Shown: positions 1 through 8,630 of the stretch, one piece after another
Layout: each line of letters begins with the position of its first letter
Numbering within the stretch: the stretch's first letter is position 1
From: JAJPKK01 sp963844635
GTDB taxonomy: Bacteria > Pseudomonadota > Alphaproteobacteria > Rhizobiales > Xanthobacteraceae
Assembly: GCA_963844635.1 (NCBI GenBank)
Contig: CAWJPD010000008.1
Coordinates: forward strand, 372,001-436,000
Reading direction: 5' to 3'
Length of the DNA: 64,000 bases
Position numbers and translations under genes: made by a program
Notes under the pieces: model-generated
The model's input: the letters and a program-made list of their open reading frames with translations, nothing else
Database searches by the model: none
Told to the model about the DNA's origin: nothing

Positions 1-34
1 TGGCTTGAATTCTAAGTTAAGTGCTTGATTTTAC

Positions 35-110
35 TGGTGCCGCAAGAGGGATTCGAACCCCCGACCCCATCATTACGAATGATGTGCTCTACCGACTGAG
101 CTATTGCGGC
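35..110 (-). tRNA. tRNA-Thr (anticodon CGU)
   Basis: Read on the minus strand, the sequence begins GCCGCAA and ends TTGCGGC-A-CCA, giving a perfect seven-pair acceptor stem. The anticodon arm CATCA-TTCGTAA-TGATG places CGT as anticodon, so it decodes ACG (threonine). The T-arm has the expected GGTTCGAATC core. The CCA end is encoded. Nothing resembling an integrase lies beside it. Confidence 0.96.
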
Positions 111-1010
111 TTTTCAACGGGTTAGCGTGTTTTGTTCTCTCTGTGATGCCGCTCTCGCACCGTTTTTCATCAGCGCAGTTGCAGTCTTAGAGCAAACGTC
201 ATCTGCTTTGGCAAGTTGAGTGGCGATCTATCGACGAAAGTTGGTGACGGCATAAGTGATAAGGCGGCAGATCCGGGGGTATCGTGGCCTCCCATTTCGG
301 CGGCATCCACGTGCAGGCTGCGCTCGGGGATGCCGCGAGGTGCCTGTGGGTCATCATCGGAGATTCGGTATGCTTATTTACCAACCGAGGCACAGTCACG
401 TCGACGCGTAAGAAAATTAATATGTCCATCGTATTTTTGCGCCGATGCGACCGTTGCATTGGTTTATCTTCGGGCTGGCGATCGGACATTGTGCCGACAC
501 GATGCTTTACAATGGTGCCGATGCCCTCAACACCATTGTTTACCAGGTGGGACGGAGCGTTCTGCTTGGTGTACTTCAAATCGTGTAAGTGCCAAGTCTC
601 ATCCATTCTCCCACCCTGCTCTCCGTTTTTCGAGCCAAAGTTCGAGGCACGTTCGACGCAGTCTCACCAGCGGCTCCGAAAGTCGAATCGACCATTCAAC
701 GGACCCAGAAACTGATGGGTTTTCGCAAGAGCTTAACCCAGCCTGCGGAAGTGATTGGTTTCATGGGATCGCTACACTCAAGCGGATTCCGGTGAAATCG
801 AGCCCATCCTTGGCAGGCGGATTGGCGCCCCTCCGCGGTGAACAGCGCGGCGCACTCGGCCCGCGCGTAATCCGCCAAGTCAGCAGATTGGCGGGTTGCG
901 CGCCCTGACCTTTGTGCCTGTTCATTCGGAATAACGACAATTGGCGCTTAACCCGCCCTATGTGATCCGATTTGACCGAGACTTGCTGTGGTTAGGCCGC
1001 GATGATCCTT
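111..1010. other. Intergenic region without a recognisable gene
   Basis: About 900 bases between the tRNA and the first leftward gene. Reading frames here are short or have compositions unlike the real genes, and none shows a family motif, a good ribosome site or a signal peptide. It may be decayed DNA. No member of the composite palindromic repeat occurs here. Confidence 0.6.
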
Positions 1011-1033
1011 AAAAACCCGGAGACACCTCCGGG
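1011..1033 (-). terminator. Intrinsic terminator of the leftward gene at 1094-2008
   Basis: On the minus strand a seven-pair stem CCCGGAG / CTCCGGG with a four-base loop is followed directly by TTTTT. It lies about 60 bases past the stop codon of the gene ending at 1094. Confidence 0.8.
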
Positions 1034-1093
1034 GCTTCCCTTTTTGGCATCTCCATGTACTGGCTCAAACCCGGTTGCGAGGAACCGCCCCAC

Positions 1094-2008
1094 TCAGAAA
1101 CCGCGATTGACGGATTGCGGTATCGGCAGCGCATCGGTATTCGGAAAGAAGGAATTCGGATTATCGGCGCAGTTCATTTCGACCAGCGGGCCTTCCGGCG
1201 CACTCGCCAATTGCGCAAGCCGCTCAATGGGGACCTTGCGCACGGCCGCCTCGTACTGCCGGAAACGCTGAATGGCGTCCCAAGGCATCGTGAAGGCGCC
1301 GGGGTCCTCGACGTGAATATCGGCTTGGAGCACCTTGCCGTCCTCGATCAGGCGGAAGCGTTCGATTACGTGGAGCTGTTTGGTATGCGGCGTGGCGAAT
1401 CCGTCCACCCACGTCCGGTCGTCCATTCCGATGGTATCGACAACGAGCGTGCCGCCTTCATAATGGCCGATCGATTCGCCATACCATGATGTCTTGACGT
1501 TCGGAGAATGCTTGTCCGTCAGGTGGATGTGGCGAACTTCATTAAAGCTCGTCAATATCATCACCACTTCGTTCGGTCCTTGGATGAAATACATCGGCTG
1601 GGTCATCGGAGACAGCAGGAAGTCAGTCACGCCCTTCGGCCAGCAACTCGCAGTCGGAGTGGCAACAAGCTTTCCGGACAGCACTGCCTCGTTGCGCTTG
1701 CGGATCGCATCCCTCGCCCAGGGCTGGAGGATGGGATTGCTGATGTCGCCAACACGTTCCGTGGGTTGTCTTCCACTCACGCGGAAGTCGTCGTTCGAAA
1801 CGTAGGGGTGCGCGGGGTCCTGCCGAACCGGCCCGGCGCCGTGCTCCGGCGGCATGAACTCGCGCGAATACGAATACCAGCCGATATCGCGGCTTGGGGC
1901 AAAATTGGGCGGCGTGCCCTGAGCCATTGCCGAAAAGCTCAAGCCGCCGGCCAGGCAAACTGTGGCGACGAAAGCGCCTCCCGTGAAGTTCGCTCCAAGT
2001 CCGGACAT
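1094..2008 (-). CDS. Secreted protein of an uncharacterised family (relative of the 22-27 kb array)
   Basis: A 304-residue protein. The start at 2008 is chosen because GAGGAGG lies just upstream and a signal peptide follows at once (hydrophobic stretch ending in AMAQ at about residue 30); an open frame continues further upstream but reads as non-coding. The function is not known. The C-terminal half has a block SIGHYEGGTLVVDT, then TWVD, PHT, VIERFR and PWD, which matches by eye the corresponding block in the five array proteins at 22-27 kb but without their EF-hand-like loop. It ends a leftward cluster after a DUF6152 protein, an arrangement I recall as common in related bacteria. A clear terminator follows at 1011-1033. 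Periplasmic location is inferred from the signal peptide. Confidence 0.8.
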   Translation of the reverse strand: MSGLGANFTGGAFVATVCLAGGLSFSAMAQGTPPNFAPSRDIGWYSYSREFMPPEHGAGPVRQDPAHPYVSNDDFRVSGRQPTERVGDISNPILQPWARDAIRKRNEAVLSGKLVATPTASCWPKGVTDFLLSPMTQPMYFIQGPNEVVMILTSFNEVRHIHLTDKHSPNVKTSWYGESIGHYEGGTLVVDTIGMDDRTWVDGFATPHTKQLHVIERFRLIEDGKVLQADIHVEDPGAFTMPWDAIQRFRQYEAAVRKVPIERLAQLASAPEGPLVEMNCADNPNSFFPNTDALPIPQSVNRGF

Positions 2009-2165
2009 CGGGTCCTCCTCTACGACATAAGAAGTACGAACCGGACCAGCCGCGGCCAACCACGCGGCGATCCGAACGCGCGCGGCTACAGCGGGCGTGG
2101 CCGGCACAGTCAGTGACGCCAACCGGAATTGTTCGTCCCGGCCGGCGTGGAAATCCGGCGGCTGC

Positions 2166-2585
2166 TCAGCGATCCGAGGCCGGCCCGGCACCGGCGTTGG
2201 CACTGGGCGCTGCGTTGGGGTTGCCCATTTGTGTTCCGTCAGGAAGCGTGACGGCCATGAACTGTCCGCCGTTGCTGCCGTCGCGCAGCGGATGGATCAC
2301 GGTTTTGACCTTCATGCCGGGCATGAGGGTCTTCGGTGTCCAGCCCTGTCGGACCAGGCCCTGGGGACCGCCCATTTCGATTGCCCATTGCTCCGGCCGG
2401 CCTTCGGCATTTTCTACCATCATCAAAATCCAGCTATGAGGATTGGTCCACTGGAAGTCTTTGATGGTGCCCTCCACCGTCTTCGATGATGCGGCATCGA
2501 ACATGGCAAAGGAGTGATGCGCCAAAGCAGGGATCGCCGACATGGCAACGGCCAGACCGGCTAGGCCAAGTACATTGAGTTTCAT
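2166..2585 (-). CDS. DUF6152 family secreted protein
   Basis: A 139-residue protein beginning with a signal peptide (MKLNVLGLAGLAVAMSAIPALA) followed immediately by HHSFAMFD, the hallmark of DUF6152. A conserved PHSW segment follows. The start at 2585 is preceded by a GGAG site, and the longer upstream frame lacks support. No biochemical role is known for the family. The His-His pair at the mature N-terminus could bind metal, but this is inference. It sits between two members of another secreted family on the same strand, with gaps of about 160 and 390 bases. Confidence 0.85.
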   Translation of the reverse strand: MKLNVLGLAGLAVAMSAIPALAHHSFAMFDAASSKTVEGTIKDFQWTNPHSWILMMVENAEGRPEQWAIEMGGPQGLVRQGWTPKTLMPGMKVKTVIHPLRDGSNGGQFMAVTLPDGTQMGNPNAAPSANAGAGPASDR

Positions 2586-2975
2586 CGGGCGTCTCCAGCT
2601 TATCGGACGTGCCCCCGCCAATAGGACCACAAACGACCGATCAATTTCAACGGATCGGCGGCAAAGATCGGGTGCTAGGCGCGTAGCTGAAGTCGGCTTA
2701 TGCAACGACGAAGGCCGGTCTTCGTTCCGGAGGTCAGTGAGTCAGTGCGTACCCACCCCTCACTCGGAAGCGCCCGCGACGGCGTACGATTTCTCTTAAC
2801 TCTCCTCCCGCCGAGGCTTCGCGTTTGGCTTCTTGCGCCCAGGCGGGCACGGGGAGAGCGCGGAAGGGCGAACGCCCGACGGACGAGGGGGAAGGCATCA
2901 CTGAATGCATTCGATGGTTCGTCCTTCTGTGACCCGGGTACCAAGCAGGAACGTCGGCCGCGACCGCGTCAATCG
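2586..2975. other. Intergenic region, nothing recognised
   Basis: About 390 bases between the frame-broken gene upstream and the DUF6152 gene. No conserved reading frame, clear terminator or composite repeat was found. It could carry the promoter of the DUF6152 gene. Confidence 0.5.
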
Positions 2976-3702
2976 TTAGCGCACGCCCGCTACCGAGGAG
3001 AGGTCGCGGTGAGGCTCGCCGCAGACATAATCCTCAATCCACACGTCGTCGCGTAGCTTATAAACGAAGCGCGCCTGCCAATCCCGCGTGTAGTACATCG
3101 GATCGTGGACCGTGATGACGTCCTCAAGTTCCGTCGGGCTGATGCGACGGATGCGTTCGATGGTGCGCAAGTCGCCGGTGTGAGGTGCGCCGGTCGCGTC
3201 AACGAAGGTCTTTTGATTGAAGCCCGCGGTTTCGATCACCAGCGTATCGCCCTCAAAATGACCCACCGAATGGCCGTTGTAGTACGGCAAGCTCATCAGC
3301 TCCTTCTCACTCGGCATCGGCTGGTCGAGCGCGATCACGCGAACCTGATGATTGAGGCTCGTAGACCATGGTGACCTGTTCAGGCGGCGCTTGGAAAATT
3401 TCGAACGGAAAGGGTGTGGCGAGCGCGCGCGGCAGGCCGTCCGGCACGCAGTATCTGCGAGCGGTGTCGATGATGGAGCCGTCCTTCAAGCCCGCCATAT
3501 TCTTTTCATAGGCCGATTTGCCCGCTGCGGTGAATGGCAGTTCGCCGCCACCGACAATCTGGATTTTTGCGTGATATTCCGTTGCCCAGTAAGTTCCCGA
3601 GATATCCGGTGTCTCGGCATAAGCCGGAACGAAGAGCGCCGTCAGCGCAACGAGAGTGGCCGAAGCCGACCCGGCATGAACCGAGATCCTGAAGCTGTCC
3701 AC
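2976..3702 (-). pseudogene. Frame-broken secreted protein of the same family as 1094-2008
   Basis: Two overlapping frames together make one protein of about 241 residues. The N-terminal part runs from a GTG at 3702 (AGGGAGGG upstream, then a signal peptide) to a motif TMVYE. The rest continues in the next frame as NHQVRVIALDQPMP and the conserved block SVGHFEGDTLVIET, TFVD, PHT, IERIRR. Removing one C on the minus strand at about 3356-3357 gives the smooth junction YELNHQVR. The break is therefore a single-base insertion, either a natural mutation or a sequencing error. The family is uncharacterised and the protein is probably periplasmic. Confidence 0.75.
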
Positions 3703-4095
3703 GGGACCCTCCCTGGTTATGGTTTGGCGCATCAAGTGGAGCGAGAGCTATTCCGTTCATTCGCCTCGTCATGACGCTAGCACCCGATGCCGCGGAAAAA
3801 AAGTCCGCCGCAGTTTCCCTCGTGAACCAAATTCGAAAAACGCCGCGGAGCCGCGGCCCAACGGGGAGCCGCCGCCCCAGACCTCGGCGGTCCCTTCACC
3901 CATCATTTGTCCTTTCCTCTTACTCAATCTCCCCAAATGGTATATCGATAGGTCGCATATAGTTTGCCTTTTGGGGCCGATCAGTACGTGTCGATGGATT
4001 GGCAGCAGCAGCGGCCGACGGCAAAAGGATTGCAACGCATCGTCGAACGCAATCGCGGTCACTCGGATCGAAACAAGAGGGAAAGAGAGGGCGTC
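3703..4095. other. Divergent intergenic region before the nitrile hydratase operon
   Basis: About 390 bases between a leftward gene and the rightward nitrile hydratase operon, so it should hold both promoters. An AT-richer patch around 3940-3965 is the likeliest promoter zone for the operon, but I could not define convincing -35 and -10 boxes or an operator. Confidence 0.45.
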
Positions 4096-4851
4096 ATGGA
4101 ACGTCGCAAATTCCTGGGCGGGGCGGCGGCAGGTGTTGTCGCCGGCGCGGCCACGACCGTCAGTTTCCGGACTGGGCAAGCGCAGACGCCATCGGATGTG
4201 GCAGGGCCGAACGTGGCAAAACCGGACATCGACAATCATGATCATTCGCACGACGGAGGCAGCCCGAGCCATTCGCTTTTGCCCTCTGACCCAGCTCTTC
4301 GCGTGAAGGCAATGGAAACATTGCTGACCGAGAAAGGCCTTATCGACCCGGCTGCCGTTGATGCGATCATCGATCAGTATGAACACAAGCTGGGGCCGAA
4401 GATCGGCGCCGCGGTCGTGGCCAAGGCCTGGGCCGATCCGGCCTTCAAAACCGCCCTGATGGAGAACGCCCCCAAGGCGCTGGCTGGTCTCGGCATCGCA
4501 GGAAACGGTGTCGGACAGCTCATCGCCCTCGAGAATACCGAGAAAGTCCATAACGTCGTCGTTTGTACATTATGCTCCTGCTATCCGTGGGGCGTGCTGG
4601 GCCTGCCGCCCGTGTGGTACAAATCCGAAGCTTATCGCTCGCGCATCGTGCGCGAACCTCGCGCGGTGCTTGCCGAATTCGGCGTCAACCTGCCGGAAGA
4701 CACCGAGGTTCGCGTTTGGGATTCAACCGCCGAAATGCGCTACCTCGTCGTGCCGCCTCGGCCGAGAGGCACCGAAGCCATGAGCGAAACGCAGCTCGCG
4801 GCACTCGTCACCCGCAATTCAATGATCGGCACCGGCGTTCCAGCAGCGTAG
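4096..4851 (+). CDS. nthA: Nitrile hydratase alpha subunit, cobalt type, with a Tat-like signal
   Basis: This subunit carries the metal site of the enzyme that hydrates nitriles to amides. The metal-binding loop VCTLCSC (Cys157, Cys160, Cys162) is present; Thr at the second position marks the cobalt rather than the iron class. The following YPW and LGLPPVWYKS segments are typical of the family. The start at 4096 follows a GAGAGG site. Unusually, the protein opens with MERRKFLGG and an alanine-rich hydrophobic stretch, which looks like a twin-arginine export signal, then a His/Asp-rich linker (DNHDHSHD). Nitrile hydratases are normally cytoplasmic. The stop codon overlaps the ribosome site of the beta gene, so translation is probably coupled. 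Confidence 0.93.
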   Translation: MERRKFLGGAAAGVVAGAATTVSFRTGQAQTPSDVAGPNVAKPDIDNHDHSHDGGSPSHSLLPSDPALRVKAMETLLTEKGLIDPAAVDAIIDQYEHKLGPKIGAAVVAKAWADPAFKTALMENAPKALAGLGIAGNGVGQLIALENTEKVHNVVVCTLCSCYPWGVLGLPPVWYKSEAYRSRIVREPRAVLAEFGVNLPEDTEVRVWDSTAEMRYLVVPPRPRGTEAMSETQLAALVTRNSMIGTGVPAA

Positions 4852-4862
4852 GAGATCGCATC

Positions 4863-5519
4863 ATGGATGGCATGCACGACGTTGGCGGCATGGACGGGTT
4901 CGGCACGATTGACAATGAAAAGAACGAGCCGGTTTTCCACCATCCGTGGGAGGGCCGCGCCTATGCCATGAACATGCTCACAGGTGCCTGGCGCAAGTGG
5001 AACCTCGATCAGACTCGCTATTCAACGGAGAAATTCACCCCGCGACAGTATCTTGCGCTCACCTATTACGAGCGTTGGATCACCGGCGTCGCCGACCGCG
5101 GGATCGCGACCGGTTTGTTCACTGCTGCGGAGGTGCAAGCAGGGCACGCGGCGCCGGGCAGCCCAAAGCTCACGCCCCCGATTAGCGCCGATAAGGTTCC
5201 GGCCGTGGTGAGGGCGTTGGGCAACTTCGCCCGCACCGTCACCACCAAGCCGATGTATAAGGTGGGCGACAGGGTCCACACCGTCACCGACAGTCCGCGG
5301 GGCCACACGCGGCTGCCTCGCTATGCCCGCGGGCGCAGCGGCGAAATTGTCCTGTATCACGGCGCGGCCGTGTTTCCCGACACCAATGCCGAAGGCAACG
5401 AGAATCCGCAGCACCTTTACGCCGTCCGTTTCAGCGCCCGCGAGTTGTGGGGCCGCCAGGGCGACCCAAAGGATTCGGTGACGCTCGATCTGTTCGAACC
5501 CTATTTCCAGCATGGCTGA
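4863..5519 (+). CDS. nthB: Nitrile hydratase beta subunit
   Basis: A 218-residue beta subunit that pairs with the alpha subunit to form the active site channel. The N-terminus MDGMHDVGGMDGFG is the family hallmark, followed by HHPWEGRAYAM and YYERWITG. The C-terminal SH3-like domain includes YKVGDRV, TRLPRYARG and FSARELWG. The start at 4863 follows an AGGAG site that overlaps the alpha stop codon. It has no export signal, so if the alpha subunit really is exported by Tat the beta subunit would have to travel with it. Its last codons overlap the accessory gene by eight bases. Confidence 0.94.
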   Translation: MDGMHDVGGMDGFGTIDNEKNEPVFHHPWEGRAYAMNMLTGAWRKWNLDQTRYSTEKFTPRQYLALTYYERWITGVADRGIATGLFTAAEVQAGHAAPGSPKLTPPISADKVPAVVRALGNFARTVTTKPMYKVGDRVHTVTDSPRGHTRLPRYARGRSGEIVLYHGAAVFPDTNAEGNENPQHLYAVRFSARELWGRQGDPKDSVTLDLFEPYFQHG

Positions 5520-5907
5520 GCGCACATCCGTGGAGCCGGAGCGCGTCTTCAGCGAGCCTTGGCACGCGCACGTCTTCGCACTGACCGTGAGGCTCTCTGA
5601 GCTTGGCTACTTCACCTGGACCGAGTGGGGCAAGCACTTCGGCGCGCGTCTCCGAGACGCTGCGGCGGCCGACGGTTCGGCCCATGACCGCCGCCCGATG
5701 CCGGAAGTGGATAGTCCGACCTACTACATCGTATGGCTCGACGCATTGGAAGACCTGCTGATCGGCGCCGGTCTTGCCGACGCGGCGGACCTCGCCCGGA
5801 TGAAAGAGAGCTGGACGGCAGCCTACCTCGACACGCCTCACGGGCAGCCGGTGGTGCTGCGCGACAATCACGACTTGGCTCAAATCGAGAACGACCACCG
5901 CGAGTGA
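5512..5907 (+). CDS. Nitrile hydratase accessory protein (activator, beta-like)
   Basis: A 131-residue protein that resembles the N-terminal part of the beta subunit (EPWHAHVFALTVRLSELG, then FTWTEWGKHFG, then YYIVWLDALEDLL). This matches the small accessory proteins, such as p14K of Rhodococcus, which deliver cobalt to the alpha subunit by subunit swapping. That role is family knowledge and is not shown here. It overlaps the end of the beta gene, completing an alpha-beta-activator operon. The gene ends 32 bases before the convergent RidA-family gene. Confidence 0.88.
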   Translation: MAERTSVEPERVFSEPWHAHVFALTVRLSELGYFTWTEWGKHFGARLRDAAAADGSAHDRRPMPEVDSPTYYIVWLDALEDLLIGAGLADAADLARMKESWTAAYLDTPHGQPVVLRDNHDLAQIENDHRE

Positions 5908-5939
5908 AGGGCTTTTCGAAGGCTCAGCTCGCGCGCTCG

Positions 5940-6584
5940 CTACTCGAACTCAATGATCATTTCGACCTCGACCGGCGAATTACCGGGTAGCCCCGCCATT
6001 CCCACTGCCGAGCGCGCGTGCTTGCCGACGACATCGCCGAACACTTCCACTATGAGGTCGGAAAAGCCGTTGATGACGCGAGGCTGCTCGCCGAATCCGT
6101 CGGCCGAATTGACCATGCCGAGCACCTTGACGATGCGCTTGACGCGATCAAGACTTCCGAGCGCGGAACGAATTTTGCTGAGCATGATGATCGCGGCCTG
6201 ACGTGCCGCCTGCTGGCCCTGTTCGACGGTCAATTCCCGGCCAAGCTTGCCTCTGCCCGCCCAGTCGGGACCACCGGTATTGCCGGAGAGGAACAGCAGC
6301 TTTCCGCTGCTGACATAGTTGACGTAATTTGCGGCCGGAGCGATCTCCGGCGGCAACATGATGTCAAGCTCTTTCAATCGCGCCTCGGCACCCCTCGCAG
6401 CTTGCGGCCCTGAACCGGAGCTCGCCATCGCTATGAGACCGATCGCGGCAGCCGCACCGGCAATGGCATCGAAAACCGCCTCGCAATAACTCCGGCGCCG
6501 CTCGGGCGGTGCCGATCGGTCGCGACCTGCGAGAAACGGCAGCGGGGACGCTTCGCGCTGTGCGGCGTGCAGGAATGCGGTCAT
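5940..6584 (-). CDS. RidA/YjgF family protein with an N-terminal hydrophobic extension
   Basis: Residues from about 75 to the end match the Rid family: ANYVNYVSSGKLLFLSGN, then VKRIVKVLGMVNSADGF, VINGFSDLIVEVFG and ARSAVGMAGLP. Classical RidA deaminates reactive enamine/imine intermediates, but this subgroup has other or unknown substrates. At 214 residues it is longer than usual because of a roughly 60-residue N-terminal part with a hydrophobic run (IAGAAAAIGLIAM) that could be an anchor or signal. The start at 6584 has GAGGGAC upstream, but a shorter start cannot be excluded. It converges on the nitrile hydratase operon. Confidence 0.82.
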   Translation of the reverse strand: MTAFLHAAQREASPLPFLAGRDRSAPPERRRSYCEAVFDAIAGAAAAIGLIAMASSGSGPQAARGAEARLKELDIMLPPEIAPAANYVNYVSSGKLLFLSGNTGGPDWAGRGKLGRELTVEQGQQAARQAAIIMLSKIRSALGSLDRVKRIVKVLGMVNSADGFGEQPRVINGFSDLIVEVFGDVVGKHARSAVGMAGLPGNSPVEVEMIIEFE

Positions 6585-6628
6585 GAAGAGGGTCCCTCGG
6601 GCTGGGCGGGAACGAGATAATCGCTTTT

Positions 6629-6770
6629 AGCGCATGATCCCGTAAAGTTGCAGACTTTTCGGACAAGATCATGCGCAAAATCAACGTGCATCCGTCGTCG
6701 AGCGCAGTCCGCGACGGATGCGGAAAGAGAACCGAGCGGGGGCGATTCGAACTGAACGCATCCCGCTCCA
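6629..6770 (+). repeat. Composite three-hairpin repeat, copy 1
   Basis: A full copy with all three modules. Module I pairs GCATGATC with GATCATGC around a second stem, CCGTAAAGT and ACTTTTCGG. Module II is a CATCCGTCG / CGACGGATG hairpin. Module III ends in an AACGCATCCCGCTC arm. It lies between the divergent ridA-like and MFS genes. Confidence 0.85.
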
Positions 6771-6999
6771 GCGCCGATCCAAGCCATTTGAAGGGTAATG
6801 GCGTAATCGGTTGCCAGGTGGTCGGGCAGCGCCGCGTCCCAATTGTGAGCAGATGCTGCAAAGGGCGTGTTGCTCAGTTCCCTAGAAACTGTTGAACGCC
6901 TGCGAAACCATCACGTCGTGCCGCCGACGGGGCCCGGTTTCGCTGCGCTCAACATCTACACCTGCTACAGTTATAGGAACCTACATTACAGGGACTCCG

Positions 7000-8373
7000 A
7001 TGGACTCCGTCCACCAAGATGCATCGGCAAAGGCGGCGCTGCATCTCATTCCGTTGCTGATGCTATGTTTCCTCATCGCCTTTCTCGATCGCGTCAATGC
7101 TGGTTTTGCCGCGCTCACGATGAACAATGAGATCGGGCTGACGGCAGAAATGTTCGGATTCGGGGTCGGCATTTTCTTTGTCAGCTACTTCATCTTTGAG
7201 GTGCCATCCAACCTGATGCTGGAAAAATTCGGGGCGCGGCGTTGGATCGCCAGGATCATGATCTCCTGGGGGATGATTTCTGCAGCGTTTGCGTTCGTTC
7301 CGGCAACCTCCGCAGCCTTGCAGAGCGCGGGTCTCTCATTCTTCGACAATGCTCGAACATTCTATCTGATGCGCTTCATCTTGGGTGCGGCCGAGGCCGG
7401 CTTCTTTCCGGGCGTCATACTTTTTCTTACCTACTGGTTTTCCGCTGATGAGCGCGCGCGTTGGATCGGCGTCTTCATGGCGGGCAACCCGCTATCGTCC
7501 GTGGTCGGCGGCCCGATTTCAGGACTCGTCCTTGACAGGTTCGACGGCACTTTGGGTCTTGCCGGCTGGCAATGGCTTTTCCTGATCGAAGGCGTGCCGG
7601 CGATATTGGTCGGCGGACTGGTCTTGTACTGCCTGCCGGATAAGCCGAAGGATGCGGCCTGGCTTACGGTGAACGAGCGTATCGCATTGCAGACACGGCT
7701 CGATGAGGAGCGGAAGAGCCGCGAAGCCATTCGGCGCTACACGTTGGGCCAGGCGTTAAGAAGTCCTCGCGTCCTTGGGCTAGGTCTGGTGTATTTCGGC
7801 ATTGTCTCCGGAAATTACGGCCTGTCCTATTGGCTTCCGCAAATCGTCAAGGGCGTTGCCGCCAACTTGAGGCTGGACAGCGTCACCGGCATCGCGATCA
7901 ACACTCTGACCGGATACGTCGTGGCGATCCCGTTTGCATTCGCGGTCCTCGCCATGATCCTGTGCGCGCGGCATTCGGATGCGACGCGTGAGCGGGTTTG
8001 GCATGTCGCCGCTCCGGCCATCGCGGGCGGCGTCGCTCTGATCGCTGCGACCTACGTTGAAAGTCCCCTCTTGGCCGCCACTGCCGTTACGATCTGTGCC
8101 ATGGGCGTATATTCGGCGCTTGCAACTTTCTGGGCGCTGCCGACTGCGTTTCTGACGGGCACGGCAGCCGCGGGAGGCATCGCCATGATCAACTCAATTG
8201 GCAATCTGGGGGGCTTTGGCGGCCCCTACGTCATCGGTTGGATTAAGGATGCGACGGGCGCGACGACATTGGGTCTCGTCGTATTGGCCGTCTGGCTCAT
8301 CGTCGCGGGTATCCTTGCCTACGTCATCGGTCATGCCAATGACGAAAGGGCCGAAGCCGGCACCCTACCCTGA
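7000..8373 (+). CDS. MFS transporter, anion:cation symporter type
   Basis: A 457-residue integral membrane protein of the major facilitator superfamily. About twelve hydrophobic segments are visible, with a central charged loop around residues 200-240. The segment FLDRVNAGFAALTMN in the first helix region, FGVGIFFVSYFIFEVPSNL, and RFILGAAEAGFFPGVILFLTYWF are typical of the ACS subfamily, which imports organic anions such as phthalate, tartrate or glucarate. The substrate cannot be read from sequence. ATG at 7000 is chosen because the following residues fit an ACS N-terminus, while the upstream frame is poorly supported. Copy 1 of the composite repeat lies upstream. Confidence 0.87.
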   Translation: MDSVHQDASAKAALHLIPLLMLCFLIAFLDRVNAGFAALTMNNEIGLTAEMFGFGVGIFFVSYFIFEVPSNLMLEKFGARRWIARIMISWGMISAAFAFVPATSAALQSAGLSFFDNARTFYLMRFILGAAEAGFFPGVILFLTYWFSADERARWIGVFMAGNPLSSVVGGPISGLVLDRFDGTLGLAGWQWLFLIEGVPAILVGGLVLYCLPDKPKDAAWLTVNERIALQTRLDEERKSREAIRRYTLGQALRSPRVLGLGLVYFGIVSGNYGLSYWLPQIVKGVAANLRLDSVTGIAINTLTGYVVAIPFAFAVLAMILCARHSDATRERVWHVAAPAIAGGVALIAATYVESPLLAATAVTICAMGVYSALATFWALPTAFLTGTAAAGGIAMINSIGNLGGFGGPYVIGWIKDATGATTLGLVVLAVWLIVAGILAYVIGHANDERAEAGTLP

Positions 8374-8630
8374 AGTCGGAAAGAGGCGGGACCACCAAGA
8401 ACGGTGGCGTTACCTGAAAGGCGCCGTCGTCGGACAGTCGAACTTGATCATCGGCGCAACGAAGCCGGAGCGCCAAAACAGGGGGAGAGGCATCGCAGGC
8501 CCAGCCGCGCGACGCGATTGATGATGACAACCGACCTTGAACAGGTGCCGATGAGCACTCTGTCGGGTCCGCAGTTTGCATTCGACGGCAGGAGCCTGCG
8601 ATACCCGCGGTAAACCAACCGGAGCTATCG

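Noticed and set aside
35..110. tRNA-Thr as an integration site for a genomic island
   Set aside because: No integrase, no direct repeat of the tRNA 3' end elsewhere in the window, and no clear boundary of composition beside it.
216..908. A 230-codon plus-strand frame after the tRNA
   Set aside because: No ribosome site, no recognisable domain, and a Cys/Ser/Arg-rich composition unlike neighbouring genes.
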